From the NCBI GenBank assembly GCA_963761425.1, contig CAVXGQ010000005.1, positions 496,001 to 560,000 on the forward strand: 64,000 nt of DNA, read 5' to 3'. The stretch comes from Bog-793 sp963761425 (GTDB lineage: Bacteria; Actinomycetota; Acidimicrobiia; Acidimicrobiales; Bog-793). The notes under the pieces were generated by a model. It had not been told where the DNA came from. It made no database searches and saw only the letters and a program-made list of their open reading frames with translations. How positions within the stretch are numbered: position 1 is the stretch's first letter; the number at the start of each line of letters is the position of its first letter. Below, piece after piece: positions 9,721 through 19,482 of this stretch. The position numbers and the translations under genes are program-made.

Positions 9721-11161
9721 TCAGAACGAGATCGCCGACATCGCCGGCACCGTTCGGAGGGCGCGAGCCCGCGCCTCGAGCCAGCGCTCGCGGTCGAGCC
9801 GGCGGGCCGGCTCGACGAGCGGCCCGTGGCGGGCAGTCGAGGCGGCCTCCGCCAGCGAGCTCCACACGCCGGTCGCGGTGCCGGCAAGAAAGGCGGCGCC
9901 GAGCGTGGTGGCATCCCGGACGAGCGCCGGAGCGACTGGGCGTTGGAGTGCGTCGGCGAGGAGTTGAAGGAAGGTCGTGTTCGCGGTCATCCCCCCGTCG
10001 ACTCGCAGGACGGAGACCTCGACATCCCCGTCCATCTGGGCGGCATCGAGAAGGTCGGCGCTGCGGTGGGCGATGCCCTCGAGAACGGCCCGGACCAGTT
10101 CGGCGCGTGAGGTCGAGGCGTCGAGACCGATGAAGGTGCCACGTGCCCCGAAGTCCCAGACCGGCGTCCCGAGGCCACCGAGAGCCGGGACGAAGACCAC
10201 GCCACCGGCGTCGGGGACCGATCCGGCGATCTCATCCGACTCCGCGGCGTCGCCGATCAGCCCCAGGCCGGCGCGCAGCCATTCGATGCAGGATCCCGCC
10301 GAGAGCATGATCGCCTCGATGCCCCAAGTGACCTGGCCGGATTCGCGCCAGGCGACGATGGGGAACGTCCCGTGATCGCCCCGGGCGATGAACGCCGGGC
10401 GCGCCGCGGTGACGCAGTCGAGCATGCCGCCCGTGCCGAAGGTCGCCTTGGCCTCACCGGGCCGGAGACACGCCTGCCCGACGAGCGAGGACTGCTGGTC
10501 GCCGACCAGTCCGGCGATCGGTGGCTCCCCGGGAAGAGCGGAAGCGGTGGCGACGACGCCGGTCGAGTCGACGATCCGTGGGAGCATGGAGCGCGGGATG
10601 CGCAGCTCGGCTAGCACATGGTCGTCCCAGTCGGAATCATCATCGAGGACGAGACCCGTGACCGCCGCGTTCGACGCGTCGGTCACGTGCGCGGCGCCGC
10701 GGGAGAGCATCCACGTGAGGTAGCACTCCACGGTCCCGAAACACAGGTCGCGGGACCGATCGGCGTCGAAAAGATCGAGAAGATAGGCCAGCTTGGTCGC
10801 CGACTGGTTCGGGGTGAGCCGGAAGCCTCGGGCCGCCAGGGCGAGGCAGTGGCCGGCGGTGCGCAGGTCCTGCCAGGAGATGCCGGGGGCGATCGGGTCC
10901 CCGCTGGATCGGTTCCAGACGATGGTGGAGGCCCGTTGGGCGGTGATTCCCACCGCCCGCACCGGTTCGCCAGCTTCGAGAGCGGAAGTCGCGACCTCGA
11001 TGGACGCGCGCCGCCAGTTCAGCCGCGTCAAACTCGGCGACACCCGCCGCCGGGCGCAGATCGGACAGGTGGCGCTGGTGCAGGTGGGCGAGCGATCCAT
11101 CCGGCCGGACGAGGGCGGCTCGCACCGAGCTCGAACCGACGTCGATGACGAGGACAGTCAT
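9721..11161 (-). CDS. FGGY carbohydrate kinase, glycerol-kinase-like, with an apparent frameshift
   Basis: This is an ATP-dependent sugar or polyol kinase of the FGGY family. The N-terminal phosphate-binding strand is VLVIDVGSSSVRAALVRPDG from ATG at 11161. Later blocks are GITAQRAST, GDQQSSLVGQACLRPGEAK, FGTGGML, GGVVFVPALGGLGTPVWD and LRVDGGMTANTTFLQLLAD. These order and space like glycerol kinase, so glycerol is the best guess, but the usual glpF/glpD neighbours are absent. One base too many (or two too few) at about 11005-11020, in a GCGCGCCGCC run, separates the first 50 residues from the rest. Corrected length is about 480 residues, normal for the family. Confidence 0.8.
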
Positions 11162-11439
11162 CGTCTGGTGGACCGCTCCACGGCCACACAGTGTGGCACA
11201 GAGCGCGGGAGCCGTCTCGCTGCGCGGTCGGCGGGGTGAAGGCCCTCTCTTTACATCCCCGGGTCGGCTACGGCACAATGGTTTTGCATTCGCGCTGCGG
11301 GCAGTTGCGCGCGCCTCTCGAGACCTTCGACCTGGAGCCCTGCGCGGGGACGTTCTCGCTCGAACGTGTCACGGCAACCGCGTCGGTCACGGCAGGGAAT
11401 GGGTGCAGGAACGCGGCAGACCGAGAAAGTGATTGTTTT

Positions 11440-11670
11440 ATGAAGGCGACGTGGCGGCAGCGAGCGGCATGCCGGGGACTCGACCCGGAAGTCTTCTACC
11501 CCCTCTCGGACGAAGAGGCCGAGGAAGCGAAGGCCGTCTGTGAGCGGTGCCAGGTTCGCCAGATGTGCCTCGAGCATGCCCTGGTCCACCGCGAGCGGGA
11601 AGGGGTGTGGGGAGGCCTTACCGACCGCGAACGCCGTCGCATGCTGCGTCAACGCCAGAAGTCGGCCTGA
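11440..11670 (+). CDS. WhiB-family iron-sulfur regulator
   Basis: The 76-residue product is a WhiB-like protein, an actinobacteria-specific 4Fe-4S transcription factor that usually binds the principal sigma factor. The four cluster cysteines are visible: one in AACRGLDPEVFYP, then CERCQVRQMC in the CxxCxxxxxC arrangement. The turn motif GVWGGLTDRERRR is followed by the basic tail MLRQRQKSA that binds DNA. The ATG at 11440 gives the normal length; longer in-frame starts add unconserved sequence. It is transcribed alone, divergent from the kinase gene. Which Wbl subfamily it belongs to cannot be decided by eye. Confidence 0.92.
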   Translation: MKATWRQRAACRGLDPEVFYPLSDEEAEEAKAVCERCQVRQMCLEHALVHREREGVWGGLTDRERRRMLRQRQKSA

Positions 11671-12512
11671 CAGTACCAACGGCCGGCCGAGGCGCCGTTT
11701 CGACGGTCGCCGCCCGGGTCACCGGACCACCAGTCCTGTCGGACGCACCCCCGCTTGCGCCGTCGGCACCGACGCCGCGTACCGGCAAGGCCCGGCCGGT
11801 TACCACTGTGCGTGATGAGGACGGACGGCGCGTTTGAACTAAGCCAAAGCTCACTTGTGCCACCTGAAATGGCGCCAGACATGTCTTTGACCCGGTCGTA
11901 CCGGGGCACAAGATGGCCTCATGGTAAGGCGCGCCAGGCCACAGGATTACGGAGAGTGGCAATGGGGCGCCTCGCCGACTGCCCCGTTTGCGTCAAGTGC
12001 CCGTGACGGTGGTTCTACCGGTCAGGTGATCGTGCACGCCGACACCGCCGCCGTGGCCTGCCGAAAACCGCGCCGGCCAACCGGTGGGACGGGCTCGGGA
12101 GGGCTCGTCGTCCGGGACACCGGTTGGGCTGGCCTGCTCGACCGACCCCCGACGGACCAGACGGGACCGCCCGCCGTGATCAGCCGGGCCCTTTCCGTCG
12201 TGCCCGTCGGTCGCTCAACAACCACCCCGGCGGTGCCGTTAGGAGTGAGATTCGTGAGGAGATTGGGGTTCGTGAGGGGAAGATGTCCGTGACTAGGGCC
12301 GTTTTGATCGGACGAGAGAACCCACCGGGTTCGCGCCGTGCCCTCCGGCCGGTCCGATTCCATGACGGCGCAGCGGCGACGATGGCCGTCGCGGCGTCCG
12401 GTGGCATTCCCCGGTGCCGCCGGTTCGCCGCGACGGCCCTTGGTGCGGTGGGGGAGAGGTTCGTGGCCCGGTCCCCGGGCTCCTCGTCGGCCGAGCACTC
12501 CTCGGGCTGACC
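11671..12512. other. 842-bp intergenic stretch, no convincing gene
   Basis: No open frame here has a recognisable domain. The best candidate is a plus-strand frame of 75 codons (12283-12510), preceded by a GAGGGGAAG that could serve as a ribosome binding site and ending 2 bp before the next start codon. Its composition (Arg/Ala/Ser-rich, no motif) is weak evidence. The segment 11880-12300 is rich in short GC palindromes. It may hold the long untranslated leader of the downstream HD-GYP gene. Confidence 0.35.
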
Positions 12513-14102
12513 ATGGCACGGCGCGGGGAAGCCGACCAGAACCGTGACGAGGGCGAAGCCGTGCTCCGCTCGGTTTTCGACACGCTGCTCGACCCGGTCT
12601 TCATTCTGGCTGCCCGTCGCGACCCTTCGGGTGCGATCGTCGATTTCGAGTACCGCTACGCGAACGCAGCAGGTCTCCGTTTGTACCACCGGACCCCCGA
12701 GGAGCTGTTCAACCGTGGCGAGCTGGAGCTTTTCGCTTCGCATCGCGATCTCGGGGTGATGGACCGCTACCTGCGCGTATTTGCCACGGCCGAGCCCGAG
12801 CACTACGAGACCACTTGGTCGGAGAACCACGGTCTGGTGGGGGCCTTCGAGACCTCGGTGGCCAGGTTCCGCGACGGTCTGGTCGTCAACAGTCGGGTGA
12901 TCACCGATCAGACCCGGGCGGAGCGAGCGCTTTCCAACGCCGCCCAGTCCTTGCGGACTTTCGTCGCCGCCAGCGAGACGGTTGTGCATGCCCAGGACGA
13001 GACCGAGCTGCTCGACGACGTGTGCCGGATTCTCGTCGAGGAAGGTGGCTACCAGTTCGCCTGGGTGGCGGTGCCCTCCTCCGAGGACCCTTCCGAACTG
13101 GCCTCGCTCGCCCATCACGGGGAGGTGGGTCGCGAGTACTTCGACGCTATCCACGCCACCTCTCGCGGACTCGTGGAGGGGATCGGGCCAGTCATCGAGA
13201 CCATCCGGTCGGGTCGGATCCAGTACCTCGCCGACGTGGAGGCACTCCCGGAGTCGGATCCCTGGCGCCAGATCGCCCTCGGGTACCACACCCACGCCGT
13301 CGTGGCGCTCCCTCTCTTCCTCGGGGAGGCGGTGTCGGGTTCGATCGGCATCTTCTCCAAGGACGCCGGCGCCTTCGATCCCGACACGATCAGGCTGTTC
13401 CAGGAGCTCGTGACCGAGATCGAATTCGGGATCGCCACTTTGCAGGACCGCGCCAGGAGCCAGCAGAACCTCGAACAGCTGGCGGCCACCCTGGAGGCTG
13501 CCGTCGGGGCGGTGGCCGCCAGCACCGAGTTCGACCCCTACATCGCCGGGCACCAGCGGAGCGTCGCCAAGATCGCCGTCACGATCGCCGAAGAGCTGAA
13601 TCTCGACGCCGACACGACGAAGGGCATCGAGGTCGCCGCGATGATCCATGACATCGGCAAGATCGTGGTGCCGGCGCAGATCCTCTCCAAGCCGGCCAAG
13701 CTGAGCGCGGCCGAGTTCGAGCTGATCAAGGTCCACCCCCAGGCGGGCGTCGACATCATCGCCGGAATCGACTTCCCGTGGCCGGTGGCGCGGACGATCT
13801 TGCAGCACCACGAGCGACTCGACGGCAGCGGGTATCCGTTGGGCCTTAAAGGTGAGGAGATCGATATCGCCGCCCGGGTCCTCATGGTGGCTGACGTCCT
13901 CGAGGCGATGACCTCGCCCCGTCCGTACCGGCCGGCGGCGAGCGTCGCTGACGCGCTGGCCGAGATCGAAAAGCAGCGCGGCGCCCAGTTCGATCCGGAC
14001 GTGGTCGCGGCGTGCTTGCGGCTCTACTCCGGGATGAAGCGGCGCCGGTTCGACGGGGATCCCGGCTACTGGTTCCCGACGGCGACGGCAGTCGCCTTCT
14101 AG
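12513..14102 (+). CDS. PAS-GAF-HD-GYP signalling protein (putative c-di-GMP phosphodiesterase)
   Basis: The 529-residue protein has three parts: a PAS-like domain (about residues 10-125, FDTLLDPVFILAARRD), a GAF domain (about 150-310, with VCRILVEEGGYQFAWVAV and VVALPLFLGEAVSGSIGIF), and an HD-GYP domain (about 345-500). The last shows HQRSVAKIAVTIAEEL, MIHDIGKIVVP (the HD pair near residue 379), HPQAG and HHERLDGSGYP. Known HD-GYP domains hydrolyse cyclic di-GMP; the full HD and GYP residues suggest activity. The input signal is unknown. No transmembrane segment is seen, so it is cytoplasmic. ATG at 12513 is the chosen start. Confidence 0.88.
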   Translation: MARRGEADQNRDEGEAVLRSVFDTLLDPVFILAARRDPSGAIVDFEYRYANAAGLRLYHRTPEELFNRGELELFASHRDLGVMDRYLRVFATAEPEHYETTWSENHGLVGAFETSVARFRDGLVVNSRVITDQTRAERALSNAAQSLRTFVAASETVVHAQDETELLDDVCRILVEEGGYQFAWVAVPSSEDPSELASLAHHGEVGREYFDAIHATSRGLVEGIGPVIETIRSGRIQYLADVEALPESDPWRQIALGYHTHAVVALPLFLGEAVSGSIGIFSKDAGAFDPDTIRLFQELVTEIEFGIATLQDRARSQQNLEQLAATLEAAVGAVAASTEFDPYIAGHQRSVAKIAVTIAEELNLDADTTKGIEVAAMIHDIGKIVVPAQILSKPAKLSAAEFELIKVHPQAGVDIIAGIDFPWPVARTILQHHERLDGSGYPLGLKGEEIDIAARVLMVADVLEAMTSPRPYRPAASVADALAEIEKQRGAQFDPDVVAACLRLYSGMKRRRFDGDPGYWFPTATAVAF

Positions 14103-14296
14103 GCCAACCGAACAGCTCGCTTCCTCCGGCCGAGCCAGAACGAAGCGACGGGTTCCGCGAGCGGCGCGACCTGAGCGGGCCCGGAACCTCGGGATGGCCG
14201 GGGCCGGGCGTCTCCGGGAGACTCTGCGCCGCGACGCCGAAACCACTGCGGGCGCGGTATCGGCGCGCCTGACGTCACACCCTGGTCAACCGGTTG

Positions 14297-14998
14297 CTAG
14301 CGAGGTGGGCGGGGCACCGCCCGGGTCGGCTGGCTCCGCTTCCCCTCCGGTTGGGGCCAGGTAAGGGCCGCGGCGCGTGCACCCGCCGCGCGCACACCGG
14401 TCACCACGCCGAGTTGGAGAAACGCTTGGAAGACGGCGGCGGTGGCCCGGGCGTCACCAAGTGCGGTGTGCGCGGCAGGACAGTCCACGCCGAGCGCATT
14501 GCAACAGGCGACGAGGGATCGCGGCCCGGGGGGTAGATGCGCCCGAGCGAGCTCGCGGGTGCAGATGCCGGCGGGACGAAGATCTGGCATGACCAACCCG
14601 CACCTGGCGTACTCGCCGGCGAGATGGGCGAGGTCGAAATCGAGGACGTGACCGACGACGACATGCCCGGCGAGCTGCGCCGAGAGTTCCCCTGTGAGTT
14701 CTTGAAACGAGGGAGCTCCGGCGAGCATCGACCGGGTGATCCCGTGCAGCCAGCTGGCACCGAGCTCGCCTTCGCCGGGAACGGAAACGAGGCTCGTCCA
14801 CTCCCCGAGCTGGCGACCGTCGGACGCCAGCTCGACGACCGCGCACTCGAGCACCCGGGTCGTGACGGGGCTGAGTCCGGTCGTTTCCACGTCGATGACC
14901 GCGTAGCGGATCGCGTCGGAGTGGGGAGGTGCTCCTCGGTCGGCGGGTCCTTCGTCACTCCCGGCGGTTGGAGGCGGCGAGCTAGCCGCGATCGTCAC
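14297..14998 (-). CDS. DEDDh 3'-5' exonuclease (DNA polymerase III epsilon-like)
   Basis: The 233-residue protein carries the three exonuclease motifs of the DnaQ-like family: Exo I in YAVIDVETTGLSP, Exo II in VVVGHVLDFDLAHLAGEY and Exo III in HTALGDARATAAVF, the latter with the His of the DEDDh subclass. These bind two metal ions and remove nucleotides from DNA or RNA 3' ends. It lacks polymerase or BRCT domains, so it is a stand-alone exonuclease whose role (proofreading or repair) cannot be told from sequence. The start is a GTG at 14998; the first 30 residues are low-complexity, and the true start may lie closer to the domain. Confidence 0.88.
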   Translation of the reverse strand: MTIAASSPPPTAGSDEGPADRGAPPHSDAIRYAVIDVETTGLSPVTTRVLECAVVELASDGRQLGEWTSLVSVPGEGELGASWLHGITRSMLAGAPSFQELTGELSAQLAGHVVVGHVLDFDLAHLAGEYARCGLVMPDLRPAGICTRELARAHLPPGPRSLVACCNALGVDCPAAHTALGDARATAAVFQAFLQLGVVTGVRAAGARAAALTWPQPEGKRSQPTRAVPRPPR

Positions 14999-15265
14999 GG
15001 GCCGAGTGTACGTGGGCGTTGTTCCGGCTTGAGGCTTCCGGTGACGCGGAGACCGGGACCGCGCCGGGAGGATAGGTCACGGGCAGCTTCTGGCCGGGGT
15101 GCGGGAGGCCTTTGATGGGGATCGAAGCTGCGGTTGCGCAGATCACACTTTGTTCATGATTCGCGCGCTGTTGTCGAACACAATAGGAGCACGATCTAGT
15201 CAGACAGGCATCACGGCCGGGCTGGGCCGGTGCGGAAAAGGTGACGAGGAGCAGAGAGGATCGAC

Positions 15266-16018
15266 ATGGGGCGGGTAGGCCGAGGGCTTGGCGGGGTGCT
15301 GGTCGTGCTCGCGCTCATCCTCGGGTCGGCGGGCTCCTCGGCGGCTGTCTCGGGCGGTTCCGGCAGTCTTCCGAATCCCGCGACGGACAACGTTCCTGTC
15401 TTTCCTGCGGGGGTTTCGGCGGCGCGGGTGCACGCCTGGCTGGTAAAGGCCTTGTCCCTGCGTCTCAAGGCGCTGTCGGCGGCCTCCGTCTCCCTCACCG
15501 TGGCCCGCAATCTCACGGTGGCCGACCGTACGGCGATCGACGCACTGATCACGCGCGACCAGTCCGGTCTCACGACCCTTTTCGGGGCGCTCGCCACCGA
15601 GACGACCATCTCCCAGATGGTGGAGTCGGCGGACGCGATGGTCACCGACTATCGGGTGTTCTCGCTCCTCGTTCCCCAGGTGCGTGGCGTCATCCTCGAT
15701 GATCGTGAGCTCGTCAAGACGACGAGGCTGGCGGCGTTCGAGCCTTCGATCCAGACCGCGATCACGACCGAGCAGCGCACCGGGATTCGGACTGCGGCCG
15801 CGCAACGGATCTACCAAGAGCTGGTAGGGCTGTTGAGCGCGGTGGCGACGTCGATGGGTAACTCCGCGACGGCGCTGCTCGCGCTCACGCCGCAGAACTT
15901 CGCGCAAGCCGGGGTGACCTTGCGTGCCTCGGCCGGGGCGCTGGCGATGGCGAATTCGCAGCTCATCACCGCCCGGGCCGACATCAGCCGGATCACCCGC
16001 ATCCTCGGAGGTGCCTAG
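15266..16018 (+). CDS. Secreted helical protein of unknown function
   Basis: The 250-residue product begins with a clear signal peptide: basic MGRVGRGLGG, a hydrophobic core VLVVLALILGSAGSS and a likely cleavage after SAAVS. The mature part is Ala/Thr/Leu-rich and predicted helical, with segments such as LSVSLTVARNLTVADRTAID-like helices and a C-terminal SQLITARADISRITRILGGA. No cysteines are visible. I do not recognise the family. A GAGAGG ribosome binding site sits just before the ATG. Its TAG stop overlaps the stop of the convergent glycosyltransferase gene within one CTAG. Confidence 0.75.
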   Translation: MGRVGRGLGGVLVVLALILGSAGSSAAVSGGSGSLPNPATDNVPVFPAGVSAARVHAWLVKALSLRLKALSAASVSLTVARNLTVADRTAIDALITRDQSGLTTLFGALATETTISQMVESADAMVTDYRVFSLLVPQVRGVILDDRELVKTTRLAAFEPSIQTAITTEQRTGIRTAAAQRIYQELVGLLSAVATSMGNSATALLALTPQNFAQAGVTLRASAGALAMANSQLITARADISRITRILGGA

Positions 16019-16875
16019 AGGTCAGGTGGTTCGTCGGCGGGCCGTTTCCGAGGCACCCGCCACCATCCTCGCGACCCGGTGACCCGGTCGCGAATCCTCG
16101 GCCGGGCCGGTCCGGTTTTAGGGGTGGTGCCGACGATGAGCCGCAGTCGGACCAGGCCGACCGCCGACTCGAGCGTGCGCTGGGCCACGGGGGTACGTGG
16201 CGGCCGCAGCTCACGCACGGTCGCCGGCAGCTCCCGCAGGACGAGGCCGGCGCGACTCGCCCGCACCACGAGCTCAACGTCGAAAAGGCTGCCGCGTAGC
16301 ACCGTCTGCTCGATGAATGGAACGACGGCGGAGGCGCTCATCACCTTCATGCCGTGGGCATCGCTGACCTCGAGGTCGACCGCCCGGCGCAGCGCGGCGG
16401 CGAAGCCCGCAGTGAGCAGGCGCCGGGTGAACGGCCGCCGGTCGCGGGCCCCCGCGGCCCGTTTCGAGGCGAGCACCAGGTCGGCCTCCCCGGCGTCGAG
16501 GAGGCGGAGCGCGGCGTCGAGGAACGACAGGTCGTAATAGTCGATGTCGAAGCCGACGAGGAGCGCGCCGAGCGCATCCCGGTACCCGGTGGCGAGGGCC
16601 GCGCCGTAGTCACCGGTCGCCAGCGACAGCACGCGCACCGGGGCAAGCTGGGCGGCGAGAAGACGGGCGAGGCGCAGGGTCCCGTCGGTTGACCCGTTCT
16701 CGACCACGATGATCTCGAAGGAGCGCCCGCGTTGTTCGAGACCCGAGACGAGGTTGGTGATCGTGGAGCCGAGGAGCATGACCTCGTTGTGGGCCGGCAG
16801 GACCACCGAGATCTCCGGTGGCGGCTGGAGATCGGGCCCTCGCTGTGGGGTCGAGGCGTCGGACCCGGTGCTCAT
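16015..16875 (-). CDS. Family 2 glycosyltransferase (dolichol-phosphate mannosyltransferase-like)
   Basis: The 286-residue protein begins with ISVVLPAHNEVMLLGSTITN and EIIVVENGSTDGTLRLAR, the standard GT2 nucleotide-sugar domain. GFDIDYYDLSFLD supplies the DxD-like metal site, and the later DLEVSDAHGMKVMSA resembles polyprenyl-phosphate glycosyltransferases. It has no C-terminal membrane segments. Its start ATG at 16875 overlaps the stop of the upstream membrane protein (ATGA), so the two are co-translated. This suggests it makes a lipid-linked sugar donor for that membrane protein. Donor and acceptor are inferred only. Confidence 0.83.
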   Translation of the reverse strand: MSTGSDASTPQRGPDLQPPPEISVVLPAHNEVMLLGSTITNLVSGLEQRGRSFEIIVVENGSTDGTLRLARLLAAQLAPVRVLSLATGDYGAALATGYRDALGALLVGFDIDYYDLSFLDAALRLLDAGEADLVLASKRAAGARDRRPFTRRLLTAGFAAALRRAVDLEVSDAHGMKVMSASAVVPFIEQTVLRGSLFDVELVVRASRAGLVLRELPATVRELRPPRTPVAQRTLESAVGLVRLRLIVGTTPKTGPARPRIRDRVTGSRGWWRVPRKRPADEPPDL

Positions 16876-19352
16876 CGAGGTCTCCAGGTGCCGAGGCGGG
16901 AGTGGGGGAAGGCTGGATCGGGGTCCGTCTCGTCCGTCGCCGGATTCGACAACGCCGGGTCGGCGCCCCTGGTCGGCGCTGGCGGGTTCGGTGCCGGCGT
17001 CGCGGATGGGTCGTCCGCGACCGGGAGCCGTGCGCTGGCTGCCAGACCGACGAGGCCGAGGGCGGAGGCGACCCAACCAGCCCAGTCGACGCCGGTCGTT
17101 CCGTAGCTCAGCACGACGTGGTGGGCGTGTGGAACGACGATCATGAGGTTGGGCGTCGCCTCGTAGGGCCCCGAGGCCCCGCTCGCCACCCAGTTGGGGA
17201 AGTACGGGACTTTCACGAGGATCGGCACACCGAGACGGCCGACGTCAAAGGAGACGGTCGAGTCGGTGTAGTCGATGTGGGACACGGTGGTGGCCGGGAC
17301 GCGCCGTGACCCCGAGGGGAGGACCAGGGTTCCCGGGGTGGCGTGCGGCCAGGAAGCCTGGCCTTGATCGACGATCTCCACCGGCCAGTAGCGCGGATTC
17401 TGGTACCAGGTGATGGCCGTGGTCACCTGCCACTGGGTTTTCGTGAGGCCGCTTTCCACGACGGGCAGGTAGTGGAGCGGGGTGACGAGTTCAGAATCGC
17501 GGATGAGGTACAGAATCCAGAGTGACTTGGAAGGCGGTTCCTGGGAAGTTGTCGCTCCGTCGACGACGCCCGGCGATTCGGGCGTGGAGCCGACCTCGAC
17601 GAGGGCCGAGTCCGCCGCCGCGTCCGCTTCAACCGTGGGCGAGTCGGCGAGGAAGTACTTGACGCCGGTGAGCTGGAGGTGCCGGATTCCGTCCGCAACG
17701 TCGAGTGTGCCATAGGGCAGGCCGACGACGGGGTTGGAGGGCTGGAGGGAGAGCTCGGCTTGGTCGAGGAAGTGGAAATGGTTCGAGGTCGACGATTCGT
17801 AATACAGACCCTCGGCGCTGTCGATGCAGCCGTTCGTCCACAGCGGGAACGACATCGGCACGATCGTCGATCCGAAGGTGTCCTGGGTGTTGGGCGAATA
17901 CTCGTAGTCGAGCCTTCCGCAGCCGTGTACCGCCGCGGCGCGCTCGAGCATCGCGACCACGCGTTGGAACTCCGGCCAACCCGGCTTGGCCTGGTAGCCG
18001 GAGTAGTTCCACTGGGCCCAGCTGTCGACGGGGTTCTCCTGTCCGCTCGGGGGGGTGTAGTAGGGGAGCACTCCCAGCCAGGCGGCGATGAGAACGATGC
18101 TGACGGTCGCGCCAAACACCCCGGTAAACACCGGATTGAGCCATTCGTGGCCGAGGACCGCGAACGCGGTACGGCCGAGCTCGCCGACCGCATAGGCGGC
18201 GAGCAGCGCGGTCGCCAGGTACCAAAATGGCAGCCACCGACCGTTGTAGACGAGCCCGGAAGGGAGCCAGCAGAAGGCGGCGACGCTCGCCGCAGCCATC
18301 CCGGCGAGAGCCAGAGCAAGGCGATGGCGTCGCCAGATCGCCACGCCGAGCCCGGCTACCGCGATCCACTGCACCGCCTGTTCGCCGTTGACCGGGAAGA
18401 GCTGCGCGTAGACGTCGCCGACTCGGTTGAAGTTCATCGACGACGAGTAGGACAGATACGCCGTGAAGGGCACCAGCCAGAAGGCAGCGACCAAGGCACC
18501 GAGGACGCCGATCACGACGAGGGTCCGGATGCCGCGTCGTTGCCAGCGCGCGACGGTGATGATGACCGCGGCGGCCCCCGCGAACAGCCCGGGGATGACG
18601 TGACAGAGCAGGGTGAGGGCGAAGAGCAGGGCGGCCAGCCAGCGACAACGTCCGGTCCGCAAGGCGTAGACGAAGACGCCGAGGAACAGCACCGCAAAGG
18701 TCAGCGCGAGGCTGAAGGAGAACTCCCCGGCGAGGGTGGAGGCGATGGTGCCGCCGTCGATGTTCCAGGGGTAGTAGACGGCGGTGTTAGAGGGGGCGAA
18801 GAGGAAAAGGAACGGTACGGTGGCCGCGGACATGAGGGCGGGCACCGGTCGGACGAAGCCCGCCAGGCGGCCGAAGGCGTAGGCCGCGAGGGGCAAGAAA
18901 ACCGTTCCGAGAACGGTGACGACCTTGAAGGCGACGGCGTAGGAGGACGTCAGGGAGATGGCCGCGACGAACACCGCCGGGAGCGGGAAGTAGAAAACGT
19001 AGAGGGGAAAGCCACCGAACCACTGGGGGTCCCAGCCTGAGAGCTGGCCGTGCGCCAGGAGGTGGTGGATGAAGTAGTCGACGGCGACCACATGTGCCGC
19101 GGTGTCGCCCCCGACATCCATGTTCGGCCCGAAGATCAGTCCCGGTCGCAGCTGGGCTATGACGAAGGCGGTAACGCCCGCCACGACGACGAAGGTCGCG
19201 ATCGAGGCTGGATCGAGGAGCCTTCGCAAGCGTGTACCCGGTGGCGTAAGGCGGCTTTCTTCCCCATGAGGCGCTGCCCGATTGGTCCTTTGGCGATCCA
19301 CTCCGGGGAGGTTCTGCACGGCCGAGATCCTACCGACCGACCTGCCGGACAC
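16872..19352 (-). CDS. Large multispanning membrane protein (PTPS-related/YfhO-like, putative GT-C)
   Basis: The product has 826 residues. Roughly the first 420 contain about ten hydrophobic helices (e.g. IATFVVVAGVTAFVIAQL, ALTFAVLFLGVFVYAL, LVVIGVLGALVAAFWLVPF). A long extracytoplasmic region follows, and a last helix WAGWVASALGLVGLAASARL comes before a cytoplasmic Pro/Asp-rich tail. The early GPNMDVGGDTAAHVV and GWDPQWFGGFPLYVFYFPLP match the pattern I associate with membrane proteins annotated as 6-pyruvoyl-tetrahydropterin synthase-related, a GT-C-like superfamily. Acidic residues in the first loop would be the catalytic site if it is a GT-C enzyme. It is co-translated with the GT2 gene downstream. 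Confidence 0.75.
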   Translation of the reverse strand: MSGRSVGRISAVQNLPGVDRQRTNRAAPHGEESRLTPPGTRLRRLLDPASIATFVVVAGVTAFVIAQLRPGLIFGPNMDVGGDTAAHVVAVDYFIHHLLAHGQLSGWDPQWFGGFPLYVFYFPLPAVFVAAISLTSSYAVAFKVVTVLGTVFLPLAAYAFGRLAGFVRPVPALMSAATVPFLFLFAPSNTAVYYPWNIDGGTIASTLAGEFSFSLALTFAVLFLGVFVYALRTGRCRWLAALLFALTLLCHVIPGLFAGAAAVIITVARWQRRGIRTLVVIGVLGALVAAFWLVPFTAYLSYSSSMNFNRVGDVYAQLFPVNGEQAVQWIAVAGLGVAIWRRHRLALALAGMAAASVAAFCWLPSGLVYNGRWLPFWYLATALLAAYAVGELGRTAFAVLGHEWLNPVFTGVFGATVSIVLIAAWLGVLPYYTPPSGQENPVDSWAQWNYSGYQAKPGWPEFQRVVAMLERAAAVHGCGRLDYEYSPNTQDTFGSTIVPMSFPLWTNGCIDSAEGLYYESSTSNHFHFLDQAELSLQPSNPVVGLPYGTLDVADGIRHLQLTGVKYFLADSPTVEADAAADSALVEVGSTPESPGVVDGATTSQEPPSKSLWILYLIRDSELVTPLHYLPVVESGLTKTQWQVTTAITWYQNPRYWPVEIVDQGQASWPHATPGTLVLPSGSRRVPATTVSHIDYTDSTVSFDVGRLGVPILVKVPYFPNWVASGASGPYEATPNLMIVVPHAHHVVLSYGTTGVDWAGWVASALGLVGLAASARLPVADDPSATPAPNPPAPTRGADPALSNPATDETDPDPAFPHSRLGTWRPR

Positions 19353-19408
19353 TCGATGAGGTCACGTCGGCGGATCGGCGCTGTTCGGTGGTAACGTGCG
19401 CGGTTCCT

Positions 19409-19482
19409 GGGCCGTTGGCGCAGTCCGGTAGCGCGCTTGCATGACACGCAAGAGGTCAGAGGTTCAAGTCCTCTACGGCCCA
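19409..19482 (+). tRNA. tRNA-Val (anticodon GAC)
   Basis: The 74-nt cloverleaf has a 7-bp acceptor stem GGGCCGT/ACGGCCC, a D-arm GGCGCAGTCCGGTAGCGC, anticodon stem CTTGC/GCAAG around the loop ATGACAC (anticodon GAC, reading GUC/GUU Val codons), and T-arm AGAGGTTCAAGTCCTCT. The discriminator base is A. The 3' CCA is not encoded. It stands alone between an envelope operon and a long gene-free stretch. Confidence 0.95.

Noticed and set aside
12180..14246. Long open frame of 688 codons on the minus strand over the HD-GYP gene
   Set aside because: It has no recognisable motif, is full of Arg/Gly/Asp typical of GC-rich antisense frames, and lies opposite a clear PAS-GAF-HD-GYP protein.
17679..19040. 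Open frame of 453 codons on the plus strand over the large membrane protein gene
   Set aside because: It is Glu/Gly/Arg-rich low-complexity antisense of a gene with clear membrane helices.
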